Assembly: GCA_024742755.1 (NCBI GenBank)
Contig: JANSXW010000033.1
Coordinates: 1 to 51,180 of the forward strand
Origin: a bacterium
GTDB lineage: Bacteria; Bacteroidota; Bacteroidia; Chitinophagales; Saprospiraceae
Reading direction: 5' to 3'
Length of the DNA stretch: 51,180 bases
The notes under the pieces are model-generated. The model did not search any database. It saw nothing but the letters and a program-made list of their open reading frames with translations, and was not told the DNA's origin. Shown here in pieces: positions 35,317-44,610 of the stretch. The stretch's first letter is position 1. Every line of letters begins with the position of its first letter. The position numbers and the translations under genes are program-made.

Positions 35317-36174
35317 CTTCCGGCGCTTAGCTTTTTGGTGGAATAAGGGCGTACGCTCGGAGGCGATATAAACGGTATTTGGTCCTGTGAAGTCTACTGC
35401 CTCGTACTGCGTGGGCATCAGGCAACGGGCGCCCCGCCTGCGCTGCATCTGCCCGCTGAGGAAGTCTGTCCCTTCAAAGTCCCGGAAGAGGAATAGATCG
35501 GCGGGGGTAAGCGGGAAGAAGCCCAGGAACATTTTAAAGCGGTAAGCCAGCAAGACCACCGTTTGCCCATCCTTACTGATGGCTGCTGCGGTCACTACCC
35601 TTTTGGGCAATTCCAGTTGCCCCCGCAGATTGGCAGTATAAGTGCCCGGGCGTGCAGGCAGGCTGTAGTGTTTGGTGATGAACCTTTGCTCCGACTTGTC
35701 TTTGGAAAAGAGGTGCAGGCTGTCCTGATGGTAAAAGAAGCCTTCCAAATCGAATTGCCACTCTGCTTTGGGCGGTGGGAAAGCCTCCTGATCCGGATAC
35801 GTGAACCGAATACTGTCCACCTGCCCGTCTTTAGATAAAATGTAGATGCATAAATCCTGCCGCCGGTTCGCATTATTGCCAAAGTCACCAATGAAGATAC
35901 GCCCATCCGGTGCCGCAGTCAGGTCCTCCCAGTCCCGGTTTAGGCTGCCAGGTACTTCATAGGTTTCCAGCAGCTCCCCTCCCCCATCGGTCCGGTATAA
36001 TGCCGGGGCATTTCCACTGTCATTAAGCCACCAAAGGCTGTCGGCACTTGCAAAGTAGGCACCGGACGTCTCGGTAACTTCCTTCGGCAATTTAAATTTT
36101 TTATTGCTCAGAAAATTTTGACTGAGTAAAATTGAACTGCAAAACAGTAACAAGACAATGAAGGTTATCCGCAT
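35284..36174 (-). CDS. Exported beta-propeller (SdiA-regulated/NHL-like) protein
   Basis: The start at 36174 (MRITFIVLLLFCSSILLSQN) gives a signal peptide and a 296-residue product; an upstream ATG at 36276 lacks signal character. The mature chain shows propeller strands: LPKEVTETSGAYFASADSLW, WLNDSGNAPALYR, RDWEDLTAAPDGRIFIGDFG, NNANRRQDLCIYIL, WQFDLEGFFYHQDSLHLFSK, VTAAAISKDGQTVVLLAYRF, YEAVDFTGPNTVYIASER. The tripartite pattern (ETSG..., DWEDL..., DLEG/YEAVD...) resembles esterase-like-phytase and NHL-type propellers often found in Bacteroidota. A candidate -7 box lies 22 bases upstream of the ATG. Its end overlaps the convergent barrel gene by 33 bp. Confidence 0.8.
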   Translation of the reverse strand: MRITFIVLLLFCSSILLSQNFLSNKKFKLPKEVTETSGAYFASADSLWWLNDSGNAPALYRTDGGGELLETYEVPGSLNRDWEDLTAAPDGRIFIGDFGNNANRRQDLCIYILSKDGQVDSIRFTYPDQEAFPPPKAEWQFDLEGFFYHQDSLHLFSKDKSEQRFITKHYSLPARPGTYTANLRGQLELPKRVVTAAAISKDGQTVVLLAYRFKMFLGFFPLTPADLFLFRDFEGTDFLSGQMQRRRGARCLMPTQYEAVDFTGPNTVYIASERTPLFHQKAKRRKLPLIEADAQP

Positions 36175-36195
36175 AAGAGTTGCTTTTTTAGGTGC

Positions 36196-36203
36196 TAAAG
36201 GTA
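36196..36203 (-). promoter_or_regulatory. Candidate -7 box for the propeller gene at 35284
   Basis: The minus strand reads TACCTTTA, one mismatch from TAnnTTTG, 22 bases upstream of the ATG at 36174. It supports that start over the upstream ATG at 36276. Confidence 0.38.
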
Positions 36204-36240
36204 CGATTGTGGGCATGTATGGTGGTATTGAATGGATTTT

Positions 36241-36655
36241 TTGACCACAGGTTGGACTAATTGCGCAGATTTTCACTGATTTCCGGGAAGGTCTTCCAGC
36301 GGGGCGGGCCTCGTTGGGCAGATCAGCGACATCAGTCAGATCAGCGGCATCAGTGTACTAATTGCCGGGCGCGGAGGGTGGGAACACAGATTGGACTGAT
36401 TTGCGCAGATTTCCACTGATTCCCGGGCGGGCCTTCCAGCGGGGCGGGTCCAGCAAAGGAGATCAGTACCATCGGTCAGATCAGCGTTCACATAAGTGTA
36501 CTAATTGCCGGGCGCGGAGGGTGGGAACACAGATTGGACTGATTGCGCAGATTTCCACTGATTCCCGGGAAGGCCCTCCAGCGGGCCGGGCCTCGAAAAG
36601 CAGATCAGCGTTCATCAGCGTACTCTTATCGTGCGTGGACCCTCTGCCCAATTTC
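36241..36655. repeat. Three direct copies of a ~143-bp non-coding repeat
   Basis: The units begin near 36246, 36385 and 36528 (offsets about 139 and 143). Each starts CACAG-TTGGACT, continues TTGCGCAGAT-TTCACTGATT, then a CCGGG / CCAGCGGG GC-rich core and a GATCAGCG...CATCAG segment. Copies 1 and 2 share a long identical stretch ending GGGTGGGAAC; the third is truncated after CATCAGCGTACT. Internal short repeats of GATCAG occur. The stretch lies between the divergent genes at 36174 and 36876. Such ACAGATT..CACTGAT repeats are widespread in environmental bacteria (recalled). An open frame through them is composed only of repeat sequence. Confidence 0.85.
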
Positions 36656-36767
36656 GTAAGCCAATCCCACACAACCATCTCAAAAACAAACACTTACATA
36701 CAAAATTCCCCTTTAACAAACCGTAGCACTCCACCGTTTTTAATTCGCAAATGGCCCCTGCCCCCTT

Positions 36768-36775
36768 TACATTTG
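36768..36775 (+). promoter_or_regulatory. -7 box for the ilvD operon
   Basis: TACATTTG fully matches the Bacteroidota -7 consensus, 100 bases upstream of the ilvD ATG. Transcription from it would begin near 36782 and include the hairpin at 36815-36860 in the leader. No convincing -33 box. Confidence 0.45.
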
Positions 36776-36814
36776 AAATCCTTAGCTTTTTAAAAACCAA
36801 TACAAAGAATCCAT

Positions 36815-36860
36815 ACAAGCCCCGCCCGGCACGGCCGATGCGTGTTGGCTTGTTTTTTTT
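36815..36860 (+). terminator. Terminator-like hairpin in the ilvD leader (candidate attenuator)
   Basis: ACAAGCC (36815-36821) pairs with GGCTTGT (36847-36853), and an inner CACG/CGTG stem adds four pairs; a run of T residues follows to 36860, and the ilvD ATG comes 15 bases later. No plus-strand gene ends upstream of it within 1.4 kb, so it is better read as an attenuator of ilvD than as a terminator of another gene. No leader peptide rich in Ile, Leu or Val codons was found after the candidate start site. Confidence 0.55.
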
Positions 36861-36875
36861 AAGCACCAAATCAAT

Positions 36876-38555
36876 ATGTCAGCAATCAATAAATACAGCA
36901 GGGAATTAACCCAGGACGACACCCGCCCGGGCGCTCAGGCGATGCTCTATGCGCTTGGGCTCACCGAGGAAGACCTCCAAAAAGCACAAGTGGGCATTGC
37001 CAGTACCGGCTGGGAAGGCAACCCCTGCAACATGCACCTCAACGACCTCGCTGCCGAAATCAAAGGCGGGGTAAAGGCAGAAGGACTGCTGGGGCTGATT
37101 TTCCATACGATTGGGGTGAGCGATGGCATGTCTATGGGCACCGATGGCATGCGGTTTTCCCTGCCTTCCCGCGATATTATTGCCGACTCCATTGAAACGG
37201 TGGCGTCTGCGCAGTGGTATGATGCGATCGTGCCGGTGGTGGGCTGCGATAAGAATATGCCGGGCGCTATGATGGCGCTTGCCCGCCTGAACCGGCCCGG
37301 GCTTATCGTGTACGGCGGAACGATTGCACCGGGCTGCCACAAAGACCAGAAACTGGACATCGTCTCTGCCTTCGAAGCCTACGGGCAACGGATTGCCGGG
37401 ACGATTGAGGAAACGGATTTCAAAGCGGTTATCAAGAATGCCTGTCCGGGACCGGGCGCCTGCGGGGGCATGTACACCGCTAATACTATGGCTTCTGCAA
37501 TTGAGGCCATGGGCATGAGCCTGCCCTTCAACTCCAGCATCCCGGCGGAAAGCATGGAAAAGCAGGCAGAGTGCCATAAAGTGGGCGCTGCGGTCCACCA
37601 CCTGCTGCGGGAGGACATTAAGCCGCGCGACATCATGACCCGAAAGGCTTTTGAAAATGCGGTTACGGTGATCACTGCCCTTGGCGGATCCACCAATGCC
37701 GTGCTGCACATGATTGCGATCGCCCGGGCTGCGGAGGTGGAATTCTCTATTGATGACTTTCAGAAAATTGGCGACCGAACGCCATTTATTGCGGACCTGA
37801 AGCCCAGCGGTCAATACGTGATGCAAGACCTCTACGAAGTAGGCGGTGTGCCGGGCGTAATGAAACTGCTGCTGGAAGAAGGATACCTCCACGGCGATTG
37901 CATGACCGTCACCGGAAAAACCATTGCAGAAAACCTGAGCGCCATTGAAGGGCTGAAGGAAGGACAAGAGGTGATCCGTCCGGTATCCAACCCTATCAAG
38001 CCTACGGGCCATATCCGCATCCTTTACGGCAACCTGGCAGAACAGGGCGCTGTCGCCAAAATCACCGGCAAGGAAGGCGAATACTTCAAAGGCACAGCCA
38101 AGGTCTTCAACAGCGAAGTGGAAGCCAACGAGGCCATCAGCAATAAGAAAATCAAAGCCGGAGACGTAGTGGTTATCCGCTACTGTGGCCCCAAAGGCGC
38201 GCCGGGCATGCCCGAAATGCTAAAGCCTACCTCTGCCATAATGGGCGAAGGGCTGGGCAAAGAAGTGGCCCTGATTACCGATGGGCGGTTCTCAGGTGGG
38301 ACCCACGGCTTCGTAGTAGGGCACATCACGCCCGAGGCACAAGCCGGTGGCCTCATCGGGCTGCTGCAGGATGGCGACACCATCATCATTGATGCCGTCA
38401 ACAACACGCTCCAGGCAGACCTTAGCGAAGCTGAAATTGAAAAACGCCGGTCCGGATGGCAGGAACCACCGCTGCGGGCCACCACCGGCATTTTGCGCAA
38501 GTACGCCAAAACGGTCACCTCTGCCAGCGAAGGCTGTGTGACCGACCAACTGTAG
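36876..38555 (+). CDS. ilvD: Dihydroxy-acid dehydratase
   Basis: A 559-residue enzyme that dehydrates 2,3-dihydroxy-isovalerate and 2,3-dihydroxy-3-methylvalerate to the 2-oxo acids of the valine/isoleucine pathway. Fe-S cluster ligands are visible: Cys51 in [11 protein letters not shown], Cys124 in [15 protein letters not shown], Cys196 in [16 protein letters not shown]. The C-terminal half has [17 protein letters not shown] and [20 protein letters not shown]. Length is normal (about 560). It is the first of three ilv genes, 40 bp ahead of ilvB, and its leader carries a terminator-like hairpin. Confidence 0.97.
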   Translation: MSAINKYSRELTQDDTRPGAQAMLYALGLTEEDLQKAQVGIASTGWEGNPCNMHLNDLAAEIKGGVKAEGLLGLIFHTIGVSDGMSMGTDGMRFSLPSRDIIADSIETVASAQWYDAIVPVVGCDKNMPGAMMALARLNRPGLIVYGGTIAPGCHKDQKLDIVSAFEAYGQRIAGTIEETDFKAVIKNACPGPGACGGMYTANTMASAIEAMGMSLPFNSSIPAESMEKQAECHKVGAAVHHLLREDIKPRDIMTRKAFENAVTVITALGGSTNAVLHMIAIARAAEVEFSIDDFQKIGDRTPFIADLKPSGQYVMQDLYEVGGVPGVMKLLLEEGYLHGDCMTVTGKTIAENLSAIEGLKEGQEVIRPVSNPIKPTGHIRILYGNLAEQGAVAKITGKEGEYFKGTAKVFNSEVEANEAISNKKIKAGDVVVIRYCGPKGAPGMPEMLKPTSAIMGEGLGKEVALITDGRFSGGTHGFVVGHITPEAQAGGLIGLLQDGDTIIIDAVNNTLQADLSEAEIEKRRSGWQEPPLRATTGILRKYAKTVTSASEGCVTDQL

Positions 38556-38595
38556 CCTGCAAGCTACTTCTCAGTACCATGAAAATCGACCATGT

Positions 38596-40350
38596 ATGAA
38601 ACAGCAAGTGACCTCCACTGAAACCCTTGAAGGGCCACCAAAGACTGAACGCCTGTCCGGCGCAGAAGCCATCCTGCGCTGCCTGATTGAAGAACAGGTA
38701 GACACTATTTTCGGGTATCCCGGCGGGGCCATTATGCCAGTCTACGATGCGCTTTACCATTACGATAAGCAGCTGCGCCATATCCTGCCCCGGCACGAAC
38801 AGGGCGCCATCCACGCTGCAGAGGGCTACGCACGGGTCACCCGCCGCACGGGGGTCTGCATGGCTACGTCCGGCCCCGGGGCTGCCAACCTCGTCACCGG
38901 GCTGGCAGATGCGCTGCTGGACTCCGTGCCGCTTGTCTGCATTACGGGGCAGGTCTACTACCACTTGCTGGGCAGCGATGCCTTTCAGGAGACCGATGTG
39001 ATCAACTGTACCATGCCGGTTACGAAGTGGAATTATCAGATCACGTCTGCCAGGGAAATCCCGGAAGTGTTTGCCAAGGCTTTCTATGTCGCCAATACCG
39101 GCCGGCCGGGCCCTGTGGTCATTGACATCACCAAGAATGCGCAGATCGAAATGCTCGATTTCCGCTACGAAAAACAGGGGCCAATCCGCTCCTACAAGCC
39201 TAAACCCAAACCTTCCACTTCCGCTTTGACCGCTGCCGCAGCACTGATTAATGCCGCTGAGCGCCCGCTGATTTTGGCAGGCCACGGTATTCAGATCGCG
39301 CACGGGCAAGAGGCCTTCCGGCAGTTTGTGGAAAAATCGGGCATCCCGCTGGCGTGCACCATCCACGGGCTGAGCAGCATCCCCAACAGCCACCCCCTAC
39401 ATATGGGTATGCTGGGCATGCATGGCAATTATGCGCCCAATGTGATGCAAAACCGCTGCGATGTGCTTATCGCAATCGGGATGCGCTTCGACGACCGGGT
39501 GACAGGCAACCTGGAAAAATATGCCAAACAGGCCAAAGTCATCCACATCGAAATCGACCCTTCGGAGATCAACAAAAATGTGCCGGCGGATGTCCCCGTG
39601 CTCGCTGACGCAAAGGAAGCACTGGAGAAACTGCTCCCCATGATCAAAGAGAAACAGTACCCCGAGTGGATTGCCCGGTTTAAGGAAATGGACGCGGAAG
39701 AAGAGGAAAAAGTAATCCGGCACGATATGTCCCCTTCGGAAGACGGACAAATCCGGATGGGCATGGTAGTACGCGAAGTCTCCCGCCAAACCAAAGGACA
39801 GGCCGTGGTGGCTACCGATGTCGGTCAGCATCAGATGATCGCTGCCCGCTACTACGATTATGAATCGACCAACCAATGGGTCAGCTCCGGAGGGGCAGGT
39901 ACCATGGGCTATGGCCTGCCTGCGGCATTCGGGGCCAAACTGGCGCAACCGGAACGAGAGGTTGTGGCTTTCATCGGCGACGGGGGCTTCCAAATGACCA
40001 TTCAGGAACTCGGGCTTTGCGCCCAGATGGATACAGCAGTGAAAATTGTACTGCTCGACAACAACTTCCTGGGCATGGTGCGGCAGTGGCAGGAACTCTT
40101 CTTTGACCGCCGTTACTCTTCCGTGGAGCTGCAAAACCCGGACTTCGTAAAAATTGCGGAAGGCTTTGGTGTGCCCGGCAAAACCATTTCCGACCCCGCT
40201 GAACTTTCTGAGTCCATCGCAGAAATGCTGGCGCATGACGGACCTTACCTGCTGCATGTGCGGGTGGAGAAAGAGACCAACACCTTCCCCATGGTGCCTT
40301 CCGGTGCTGCTGTGGACGAAATTGTACTGGAACCACAGCCCAAAGCCTAA
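38596..40350 (+). CDS. ilvB: Acetolactate synthase, large (catalytic) subunit
   Basis: A 584-residue ThDP enzyme condensing pyruvate with pyruvate or 2-oxobutyrate. It has the catalytic Glu in [20 protein letters not shown], the N-terminal [15 protein letters not shown], the central FAD-binding-like domain ([32 protein letters not shown]), and the ThDP/Mg motif [20 protein letters not shown] with [16 protein letters not shown]. The N-terminal ~20 residues before LSGAEAILR are variable. It lies between ilvD and ilvN in one operon and should assemble with the small subunit 50 bp downstream. Confidence 0.97.
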   Translation: MKQQVTSTETLEGPPKTERLSGAEAILRCLIEEQVDTIFGYPGGAIMPVYDALYHYDKQLRHILPRHEQGAIHAAEGYARVTRRTGVCMATSGPGAANLVTGLADALLDSVPLVCITGQVYYHLLGSDAFQETDVINCTMPVTKWNYQITSAREIPEVFAKAFYVANTGRPGPVVIDITKNAQIEMLDFRYEKQGPIRSYKPKPKPSTSALTAAAALINAAERPLILAGHGIQIAHGQEAFRQFVEKSGIPLACTIHGLSSIPNSHPLHMGMLGMHGNYAPNVMQNRCDVLIAIGMRFDDRVTGNLEKYAKQAKVIHIEIDPSEINKNVPADVPVLADAKEALEKLLPMIKEKQYPEWIARFKEMDAEEEEKVIRHDMSPSEDGQIRMGMVVREVSRQTKGQAVVATDVGQHQMIAARYYDYESTNQWVSSGGAGTMGYGLPAAFGAKLAQPEREVVAFIGDGGFQMTIQELGLCAQMDTAVKIVLLDNNFLGMVRQWQELFFDRRYSSVELQNPDFVKIAEGFGVPGKTISDPAELSESIAEMLAHDGPYLLHVRVEKETNTFPMVPSGAAVDEIVLEPQPKA

Positions 40351-40400
40351 TCTCATGAACCGGCCCGGCCCATCAAAGCCAGGTCTACACCCAAATCACA

Positions 40401-40937
40401 ATGGAAAAGCAACAATTCACCATAACGGTTTTCACGGAGAACTACAGCGGCCTGATGTCACGGGTGGTTTCCGTCTTCAGCCGCCGCCATATCAATATCG
40501 AGAGCCTTACCACCAGCCAGTCTTCCCAGCCGGACATCCACCGTTTCACCATCGTGGTGCAGGTTACGGAAGAAATGGTCAGGAAGCTCGTCGCCCAGCT
40601 AGAAAAGCAGGTAGATGTCCTCAAGGCCTTTTATTACACTTCCGAGGAGGTCGTCTACCAGGAAATCGCCCTCTACAAGGTGCCCACCCATGTTTTTAGC
40701 AACAGCGAAAATGTAGAACACCTGATCCGCAAGCACAATGCCCGTGTACTGGTGATTGAGCCGGAGTTTATCGTCCTCGAAAAGACAGGCCATGAGCACG
40801 AGACTACCGCTTTCTTCCATGAGCTGGAAAAAATCGGGATCTATGAGTTCGTACGCTCCGGCCGGGTGGCTATTGTTAAGCCTATGGAACGGTTGAACCG
40901 GTATTTAAAGGAGTTAGAAACAGAACAAACCAATTAA
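40401..40937 (+). CDS. ilvN: Acetolactate synthase, small (regulatory) subunit
   Basis: A 178-residue protein. The N-terminal ACT domain is clear: FTITVFTENYSGLMSRVVSV, FSRRHINIESLTTSQS, DIHRFTIVVQVTEEMVRKLV. The C-terminal domain follows (ARVLVIEPEFIVLEKTGHEH, ELEKIGIYEFVRSGRVAIVK). It binds valine as feedback inhibitor and activates the large subunit (family knowledge). Last gene of the ilv operon; its stop overlaps the convergent terC stop in a shared TTAA. The operon holds no ilvC or leu genes within this window. Confidence 0.95.
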   Translation: MEKQQFTITVFTENYSGLMSRVVSVFSRRHINIESLTTSQSSQPDIHRFTIVVQVTEEMVRKLVAQLEKQVDVLKAFYYTSEEVVYQEIALYKVPTHVFSNSENVEHLIRKHNARVLVIEPEFIVLEKTGHEHETTAFFHELEKIGIYEFVRSGRVAIVKPMERLNRYLKELETEQTN

Positions 40938-41776
40938 TCCTCCAAAATCCCCTCCCGCTTAGCATCCTCCGTGTAGCCGTGTAGCTGTACCGGTGACTTT
41001 TTCCGGTTGACCCGCAGCCGCATGTTCAGAAACTCGACAAAGAGCGAGAAGGTGATTGAGAAGTAGAGGTAACCTTTTGGTATAGTGCCCACTTCTGAAC
41101 CAGCGATTGAAAGATGCGCCAAATGTGCGCCCTCCGCAATCAGCATAAAGCCAATCAGGATCAGGAAGGCCATCCCCAGCATTTGGATGGTCGGGTTTTT
41201 GTTGACGAAATTGGCCACCGGATTGGCAAACAGCATCATGATCACCACAGAAACCACTACGGCAATAATCATAATGATCAATGCCCCGGTCACTCCATTC
41301 GTCATGCCTACCGCAGTCAGGATGGAATCGAAGGAGAATACGATGTTGATAAGGGTGATTTGAATGATCACATTCGTCAGGGAGGCCTTGCCTTTCGGCG
41401 TCTCATCGTGTGGGTCTTCCTCTTCGAGCTTATGGCGGATCTCCGTGGTGCTTTTGTACAGCAAAAACAGCCCGCCTATGATGAGAATGATGCTCTGCCC
41501 GGAAAAACCGCCGTGCATCCAGGAAGTATGGACTTCAAACCAGGGCTCTTCCATAGCCACCAGGATGGACACCCCAAACAACAGCACAATACGCAGCACC
41601 ATCGCCAGAATCAGACCAATATTGGTGGCTTTGGGGCGCTCCTCTTCGGGCAGCTTGCCGGAAGCGATAGAGATGAAAATGATATTGTCAATTCCCAGTA
41701 CAATTTCCAGGAAAGTAAGGGTCAGCAGGCTCATCCAAACGGCTCCGCTGGCAAAATCGGGCATAATGAAATCCAT
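40934..41776 (-). CDS. TerC family integral membrane protein
   Basis: A 280-residue protein with about seven TM helices: VWMSLLTLTFLEIVLGIDNI, GLILAMVLRIVLLFGVSILV, IILIIGGLFLLYKST, VIIQITLINIVFSFDSILTA, LIIMIIAVVVSVVIMMLFA, MLGMAFLILIGFMLIAEGAH. The two conserved acidic motifs of the family are present: GIDNIIF in helix 1 and FSFDSILTAVGM in the middle. TerC/Alx proteins are linked to Mn2+ efflux and tellurium resistance (family knowledge); there is no ter cluster here, so a metal-export housekeeping role is more likely. Start at 41776 chosen; ATG 41764 is also possible. Confidence 0.93.
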   Translation of the reverse strand: MDFIMPDFASGAVWMSLLTLTFLEIVLGIDNIIFISIASGKLPEEERPKATNIGLILAMVLRIVLLFGVSILVAMEEPWFEVHTSWMHGGFSGQSIILIIGGLFLLYKSTTEIRHKLEEEDPHDETPKGKASLTNVIIQITLINIVFSFDSILTAVGMTNGVTGALIIMIIAVVVSVVIMMLFANPVANFVNKNPTIQMLGMAFLILIGFMLIAEGAHLAHLSIAGSEVGTIPKGYLYFSITFSLFVEFLNMRLRVNRKKSPVQLHGYTEDAKREGILED

Positions 41777-41850
41777 GGTGCTTCAGTTTTTCTGACCGCA
41801 AGTTTACGAAAATCCCGCTTAGCTATGGGGCTGCCCCTGTTTTCATTTTT

Positions 41851-41858
41851 TACCTTTA
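41851..41858 (+). promoter_or_regulatory. Candidate -7 box for the gene at 41875
   Basis: TACCTTTA is one mismatch from TAnnTTTG, 16 bases upstream of the ATG at 41875, implying a very short leader. It could drive this gene and the propeller gene after it. Confidence 0.38.
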
Positions 41859-41874
41859 CAAAAAAAGCGACGAC

Positions 41875-42357
41875 ATGAAGTACCGCCGCCTGCGAAATGA
41901 GGAGCTGAAGGAACTCGAAAAGGAATTCATCAACTTCCTGGCTGCCAATCAGGTAACCGCCGATGAATGGGAAAAAATCAAAGGGGAGGATAACGATAAA
42001 GCCGACCGCCTGATCGAAATCTTCAGCGATATGGTCTTCGACAAGGTGCTGGAGGATGTGGAGTACCTGGAGCATAAAACACCGCACGACCTCAAGGCTT
42101 TCCGCTTCGGTGAGGAACAGGCCGAGATGAACGGGCTGAAAATTGAGGGCGAATCCTCCGTTGACCTTACCCAACAGCAAAGCCCGCAGCAAATGCAGGA
42201 GCAGCTGAAGTTAACCGGCGCCAAGCTCAAGCTCTACACTGCCGAGAAGAAATACGCCGAATCCCGAAAAATGGAAATCTTCCACCTAATGGAAGGCGGG
42301 GCCCTCATCTCCCGGGACGGGGCCTTGTTTAAATCTTTGGAATCCCTAAAAGCTTAA
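41875..42357 (+). CDS. Conserved Bacteroidota protein, DUF6495-like
   Basis: A 160-residue soluble, highly charged helical protein. It begins MKYRRLRNEELKELEKEFIN, then FLAANQVTADEWEKIK, LIEIFSDMVFDKVLEDVEYL and EHKTPHDLKAFRFGEEQAEM. The ending contains LYTAEKKYAESRKMEIFHLM and SRDGALFKSLESL. This agrees with my recollection of the DUF6495 family, which is uncharacterised and restricted to Bacteroidota. A Gln-rich stretch (DLTQQQSPQQMQEQ) separates the two halves. It is 5 bp from the next gene, so co-transcribed with the LVIVD propeller. Confidence 0.75.
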   Translation: MKYRRLRNEELKELEKEFINFLAANQVTADEWEKIKGEDNDKADRLIEIFSDMVFDKVLEDVEYLEHKTPHDLKAFRFGEEQAEMNGLKIEGESSVDLTQQQSPQQMQEQLKLTGAKLKLYTAEKKYAESRKMEIFHLMEGGALISRDGALFKSLESLKA

Positions 42358-42362
42358 GCCTT

Positions 42363-43937
42363 ATGCGCCTCCTTGCCTTTGCCTGCCTGCTACTGCTTTC
42401 CACCTTCGTCCGGGCGCAAGATGCCCTGAATGTCAGCCTTTTCGGCCAATACAATCCTGGTGACGGGCGGGCTTCAGGCTCCTGGAGCTATGTGGGGGCA
42501 GATGGCACTGAATACGCCCTGTTGGGTGCACAGACCGGCACCGCTGTCGTCGAAATCGGTACCGATGGCAGCCTCACGGAACGTGCATTCATATCCGGCC
42601 CGCCTTCCAACTGGCGGGAGATCACCGTGGTCGGGGACCATGCTTATGTCGTCACGGAGGGCAATGCCAATCCCCATCCCGGCATGCAGGTCATTGACCT
42701 TAGCGGATTGCCACAGGATGCAGCCTTGGTGGCAACTTACAATGCTCCGTTTAACCGGGGGCACATCATTCAAAAGGACATTTTTCAGGAACAGCCCTAT
42801 GTGTTTGTCTGCGGGACCACCACCACCTCCGGAGTGCACATTATTGATGTCTCAGACCCGGCCAATCCTCAGCAGGTGGGGCTTTATCAGCCGGGCTATT
42901 ACATCCACGACTGCCATGTGAGGGGCGATATCCTCTTCGCAGCAGCCTTTTATGAAGGTACGATGGATATTTTGGATATTTCCGACCCCGCCAATCCGGT
43001 CCTGCTCAACCGAATGCCCTACCCGGGTGGCAATACCCATAGCATGACGACCACGCTGGATATGAATTACCTTTTCCTGTGCGATGAACAGGACGGGCTG
43101 GTTGCCCGGATGTTCGACATCACCGACCTGAACGAGCCCGTACAAGTCGCTACCTACACCGCCAATCTCCAAAGCCTGGTCCACAATCCGTACATACGTG
43201 GCGACTTCATGTTTATCACCCACAACACCGAGGGGCTGCGCGTGCTCGATATTGCAGACCCGGAAGTGCCGGTGGAAGTGGGCTATTACGACACTTACGC
43301 CGGGCCAAGCGGTGGCTTCAGCGGGCTTTGGTCCGCCTGCCCTTACCTGCCTTCCGGCAAAATCCTGGGCGGCAACCGGGAGGACGGGCTGTACGTTTGG
43401 GAATTCAACAACACCCGGGCCAATCGGTACTACGGGCAAGTCATCGACAGTCTGAGCGGCGCACCCCTTGTCAATGCCGTCATCACGGCCCCTGAAATAC
43501 CAGGGTTCGCACTGACCACGGATTTTGATGGCGCCTTTGCGTCCGGCACCTTGTCCAACAGCATCACCCTGCAGGTCACCCGGAGCGGCTATATAACCAA
43601 AACCATCGAAGTGGATATCGAGCCCGGCGCCGGCACGGAATTCACGGTAGCGCTTAGCCCCATCAGCACTGCTGCCCAAAGCCAACAGAAAAAATACCAG
43701 ATCCGTGCCTACCCGGTACCCGCCACAACGCAAATCACCATCGACCTTCCGGATTTGCCGAAAGGCGCTACTGCTGCGCTGCTGTCTGCCGAAGGGAAAG
43801 CCCTGAAAACCTGGCCTGCCTTACCGGAAAATCAACTGCGTATTGAACGGATCGGTATTCCGGCCGGGGCATACGTTTTTGCCGTATACGCTTTCAAAGG
43901 GGGGATATTGGCCTCTGCACCTGTCATCTTTAAGTAA
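42363..43937 (+). CDS. Choice-of-anchor B (LVIVD) beta-propeller protein with T9SS sorting domain
   Basis: A 524-residue secreted protein with signal MRLLAFACLLLLSTFVRAQ. Residues 25-355 are LVIVD-type propeller blades, each with an ..V.DISDPANP motif: VHIIDVSDPANPQQVGLYQP, MDILDISDPANPVLLNRMPY, ARMFDITDLNEPVQVATYTA, LRVLDIADPEVPVEVGYYDT. A carboxypeptidase-regulatory domain follows (YGQVIDSLSGAPLVNAVITA, FDGAFASGTLSNSITLQVTR). The C-terminal ~80 residues form a type A T9SS signal (IRAYPVPATTQITIDLP, IGIPAGAYVFAVYAFKGG, APVIFK). It should be exported through the type IX system and attached to or released from the surface. Ligand unknown. Confidence 0.92.
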   Translation: MRLLAFACLLLLSTFVRAQDALNVSLFGQYNPGDGRASGSWSYVGADGTEYALLGAQTGTAVVEIGTDGSLTERAFISGPPSNWREITVVGDHAYVVTEGNANPHPGMQVIDLSGLPQDAALVATYNAPFNRGHIIQKDIFQEQPYVFVCGTTTTSGVHIIDVSDPANPQQVGLYQPGYYIHDCHVRGDILFAAAFYEGTMDILDISDPANPVLLNRMPYPGGNTHSMTTTLDMNYLFLCDEQDGLVARMFDITDLNEPVQVATYTANLQSLVHNPYIRGDFMFITHNTEGLRVLDIADPEVPVEVGYYDTYAGPSGGFSGLWSACPYLPSGKILGGNREDGLYVWEFNNTRANRYYGQVIDSLSGAPLVNAVITAPEIPGFALTTDFDGAFASGTLSNSITLQVTRSGYITKTIEVDIEPGAGTEFTVALSPISTAAQSQQKKYQIRAYPVPATTQITIDLPDLPKGATAALLSAEGKALKTWPALPENQLRIERIGIPAGAYVFAVYAFKGGILASAPVIFK

Positions 43938-43997
43938 TCCGGGGGCACTGCAGCGCCGATTTGGTATTGCTCACCGGCAGCTTTTTGCGCCTAAGTT

Positions 43998-44195
43998 TTA
44001 TGCAGAGACCTCTTTTTTTAGCCGCCAGTACTTAAAACAAAGCCAAACCAAATACCCCAGCAGCCCGAACGTAACAACAGGCCAGACCAGCACAAAAAGC
44101 AACGCATTCACCTCAAAATAAGATAAGCCCGTGCCGTTAGCCACATTGATGATAAAATCAGTGCAGTAAACATACGCTCTGATGATCCATTCCAT
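43998..44195 (-). CDS. Small membrane protein, last gene of the trmD operon
   Basis: The start at 44195 (MEWIIRAYVYCTDFIINVAN) gives 65 residues; an ATG at 44207 overlaps the upstream stop by 8 bp and adds four residues. An N-terminal amphipathic segment is followed by GTGLSYFEVNALLFVLVWPV and a membrane helix into VTFGLLGYLVWLCFKYWRLK. I recall small Bacteroidota proteins with YVYCTDF and LSYxExN of unknown function, often beside the protein encoded upstream here. Probably an inner-membrane partner of that protein. Confidence 0.65.
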   Translation of the reverse strand: MEWIIRAYVYCTDFIINVANGTGLSYFEVNALLFVLVWPVVTFGLLGYLVWLCFKYWRLKKEVSA

Positions 44196-44199
44196 ACAG

Positions 44200-44607
44200 C
44201 TACTCATACCGAAGTGATTTAATTTTCTGCCGCATCCGGACCACGCCAATCAAAAGCAGCAATAGCACCAACGGCCACCCCACACCAAGCAATAAAACAT
44301 TCGAAAGTCCATAGGCCCCGGTGCCAGCCAGCACCCGGATAATGCCCAAGTAAGCTTCTTTCAGCCAATCCGGAGGTGGAGGCTCAACATGGTGGCGGAG
44401 GCAGTATTCAGTTTCATCGTGGCAACGCCAGGTACAACGGTCCGGATCACCTTCAGATGGGTTAATAGCGGGAATGGAAGCGCCATAGGTAACGCCGCCT
44501 TTGTACTCGTAAGCAACAGGCTGCCGCCAACGGATAAACTCGTTGACCGCAACCATAATCAAGTAGGGCAACAGCAATAAAAACAGGTATTTCACTCGGG
44601 ATGACAT
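44200..44607 (-). CDS. Two-helix membrane protein with a Cys/His-rich external loop
   Basis: A 135-residue protein. TM1 is VKYLFLLLLPYLIMVAVNEF; an external loop of about 65 residues carries DRCTWRCHDETEYCLRHHVE, with three Cys and three His that could bind a metal or form disulfides; TM2 is VLLLGVGWPLVLLLLLIGVV. It starts 3 bp after the trmD stop and leads into the smaller membrane gene, so all three are likely co-transcribed. The CTxxCH..TxYC..HH pattern is conserved in uncharacterised Bacteroidota proteins as far as I recall. Function unknown. Confidence 0.75.
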   Translation of the reverse strand: MSSRVKYLFLLLLPYLIMVAVNEFIRWRQPVAYEYKGGVTYGASIPAINPSEGDPDRCTWRCHDETEYCLRHHVEPPPPDWLKEAYLGIIRVLAGTGAYGLSNVLLLGVGWPLVLLLLLIGVVRMRQKIKSLRYE

Positions 44608-44610
44608 ACC

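Noticed and set aside
36241..36655. CRISPR array
   Set aside because: Only three long units with no short repeat/unique spacer alternation and no cas genes.
36362..36793. 143-codon plus-strand frame upstream of ilvD
   Set aside because: It translates two copies of the 143-bp repeat (repeated GxxTDWTxLR-like segments) and then unrelated DNA; not a gene.
36751..36909. Frame beginning ATG at 36751 as an ilv leader peptide
   Set aside because: It starts upstream of the likely -7 box, lacks a branched-chain codon run and reads through the hairpin past the ilvD start.
36906..38012. 368-codon minus-strand frame inside ilvD
   Set aside because: Antisense shadow of ilvD; rich in His and Arg from reverse-read codons.
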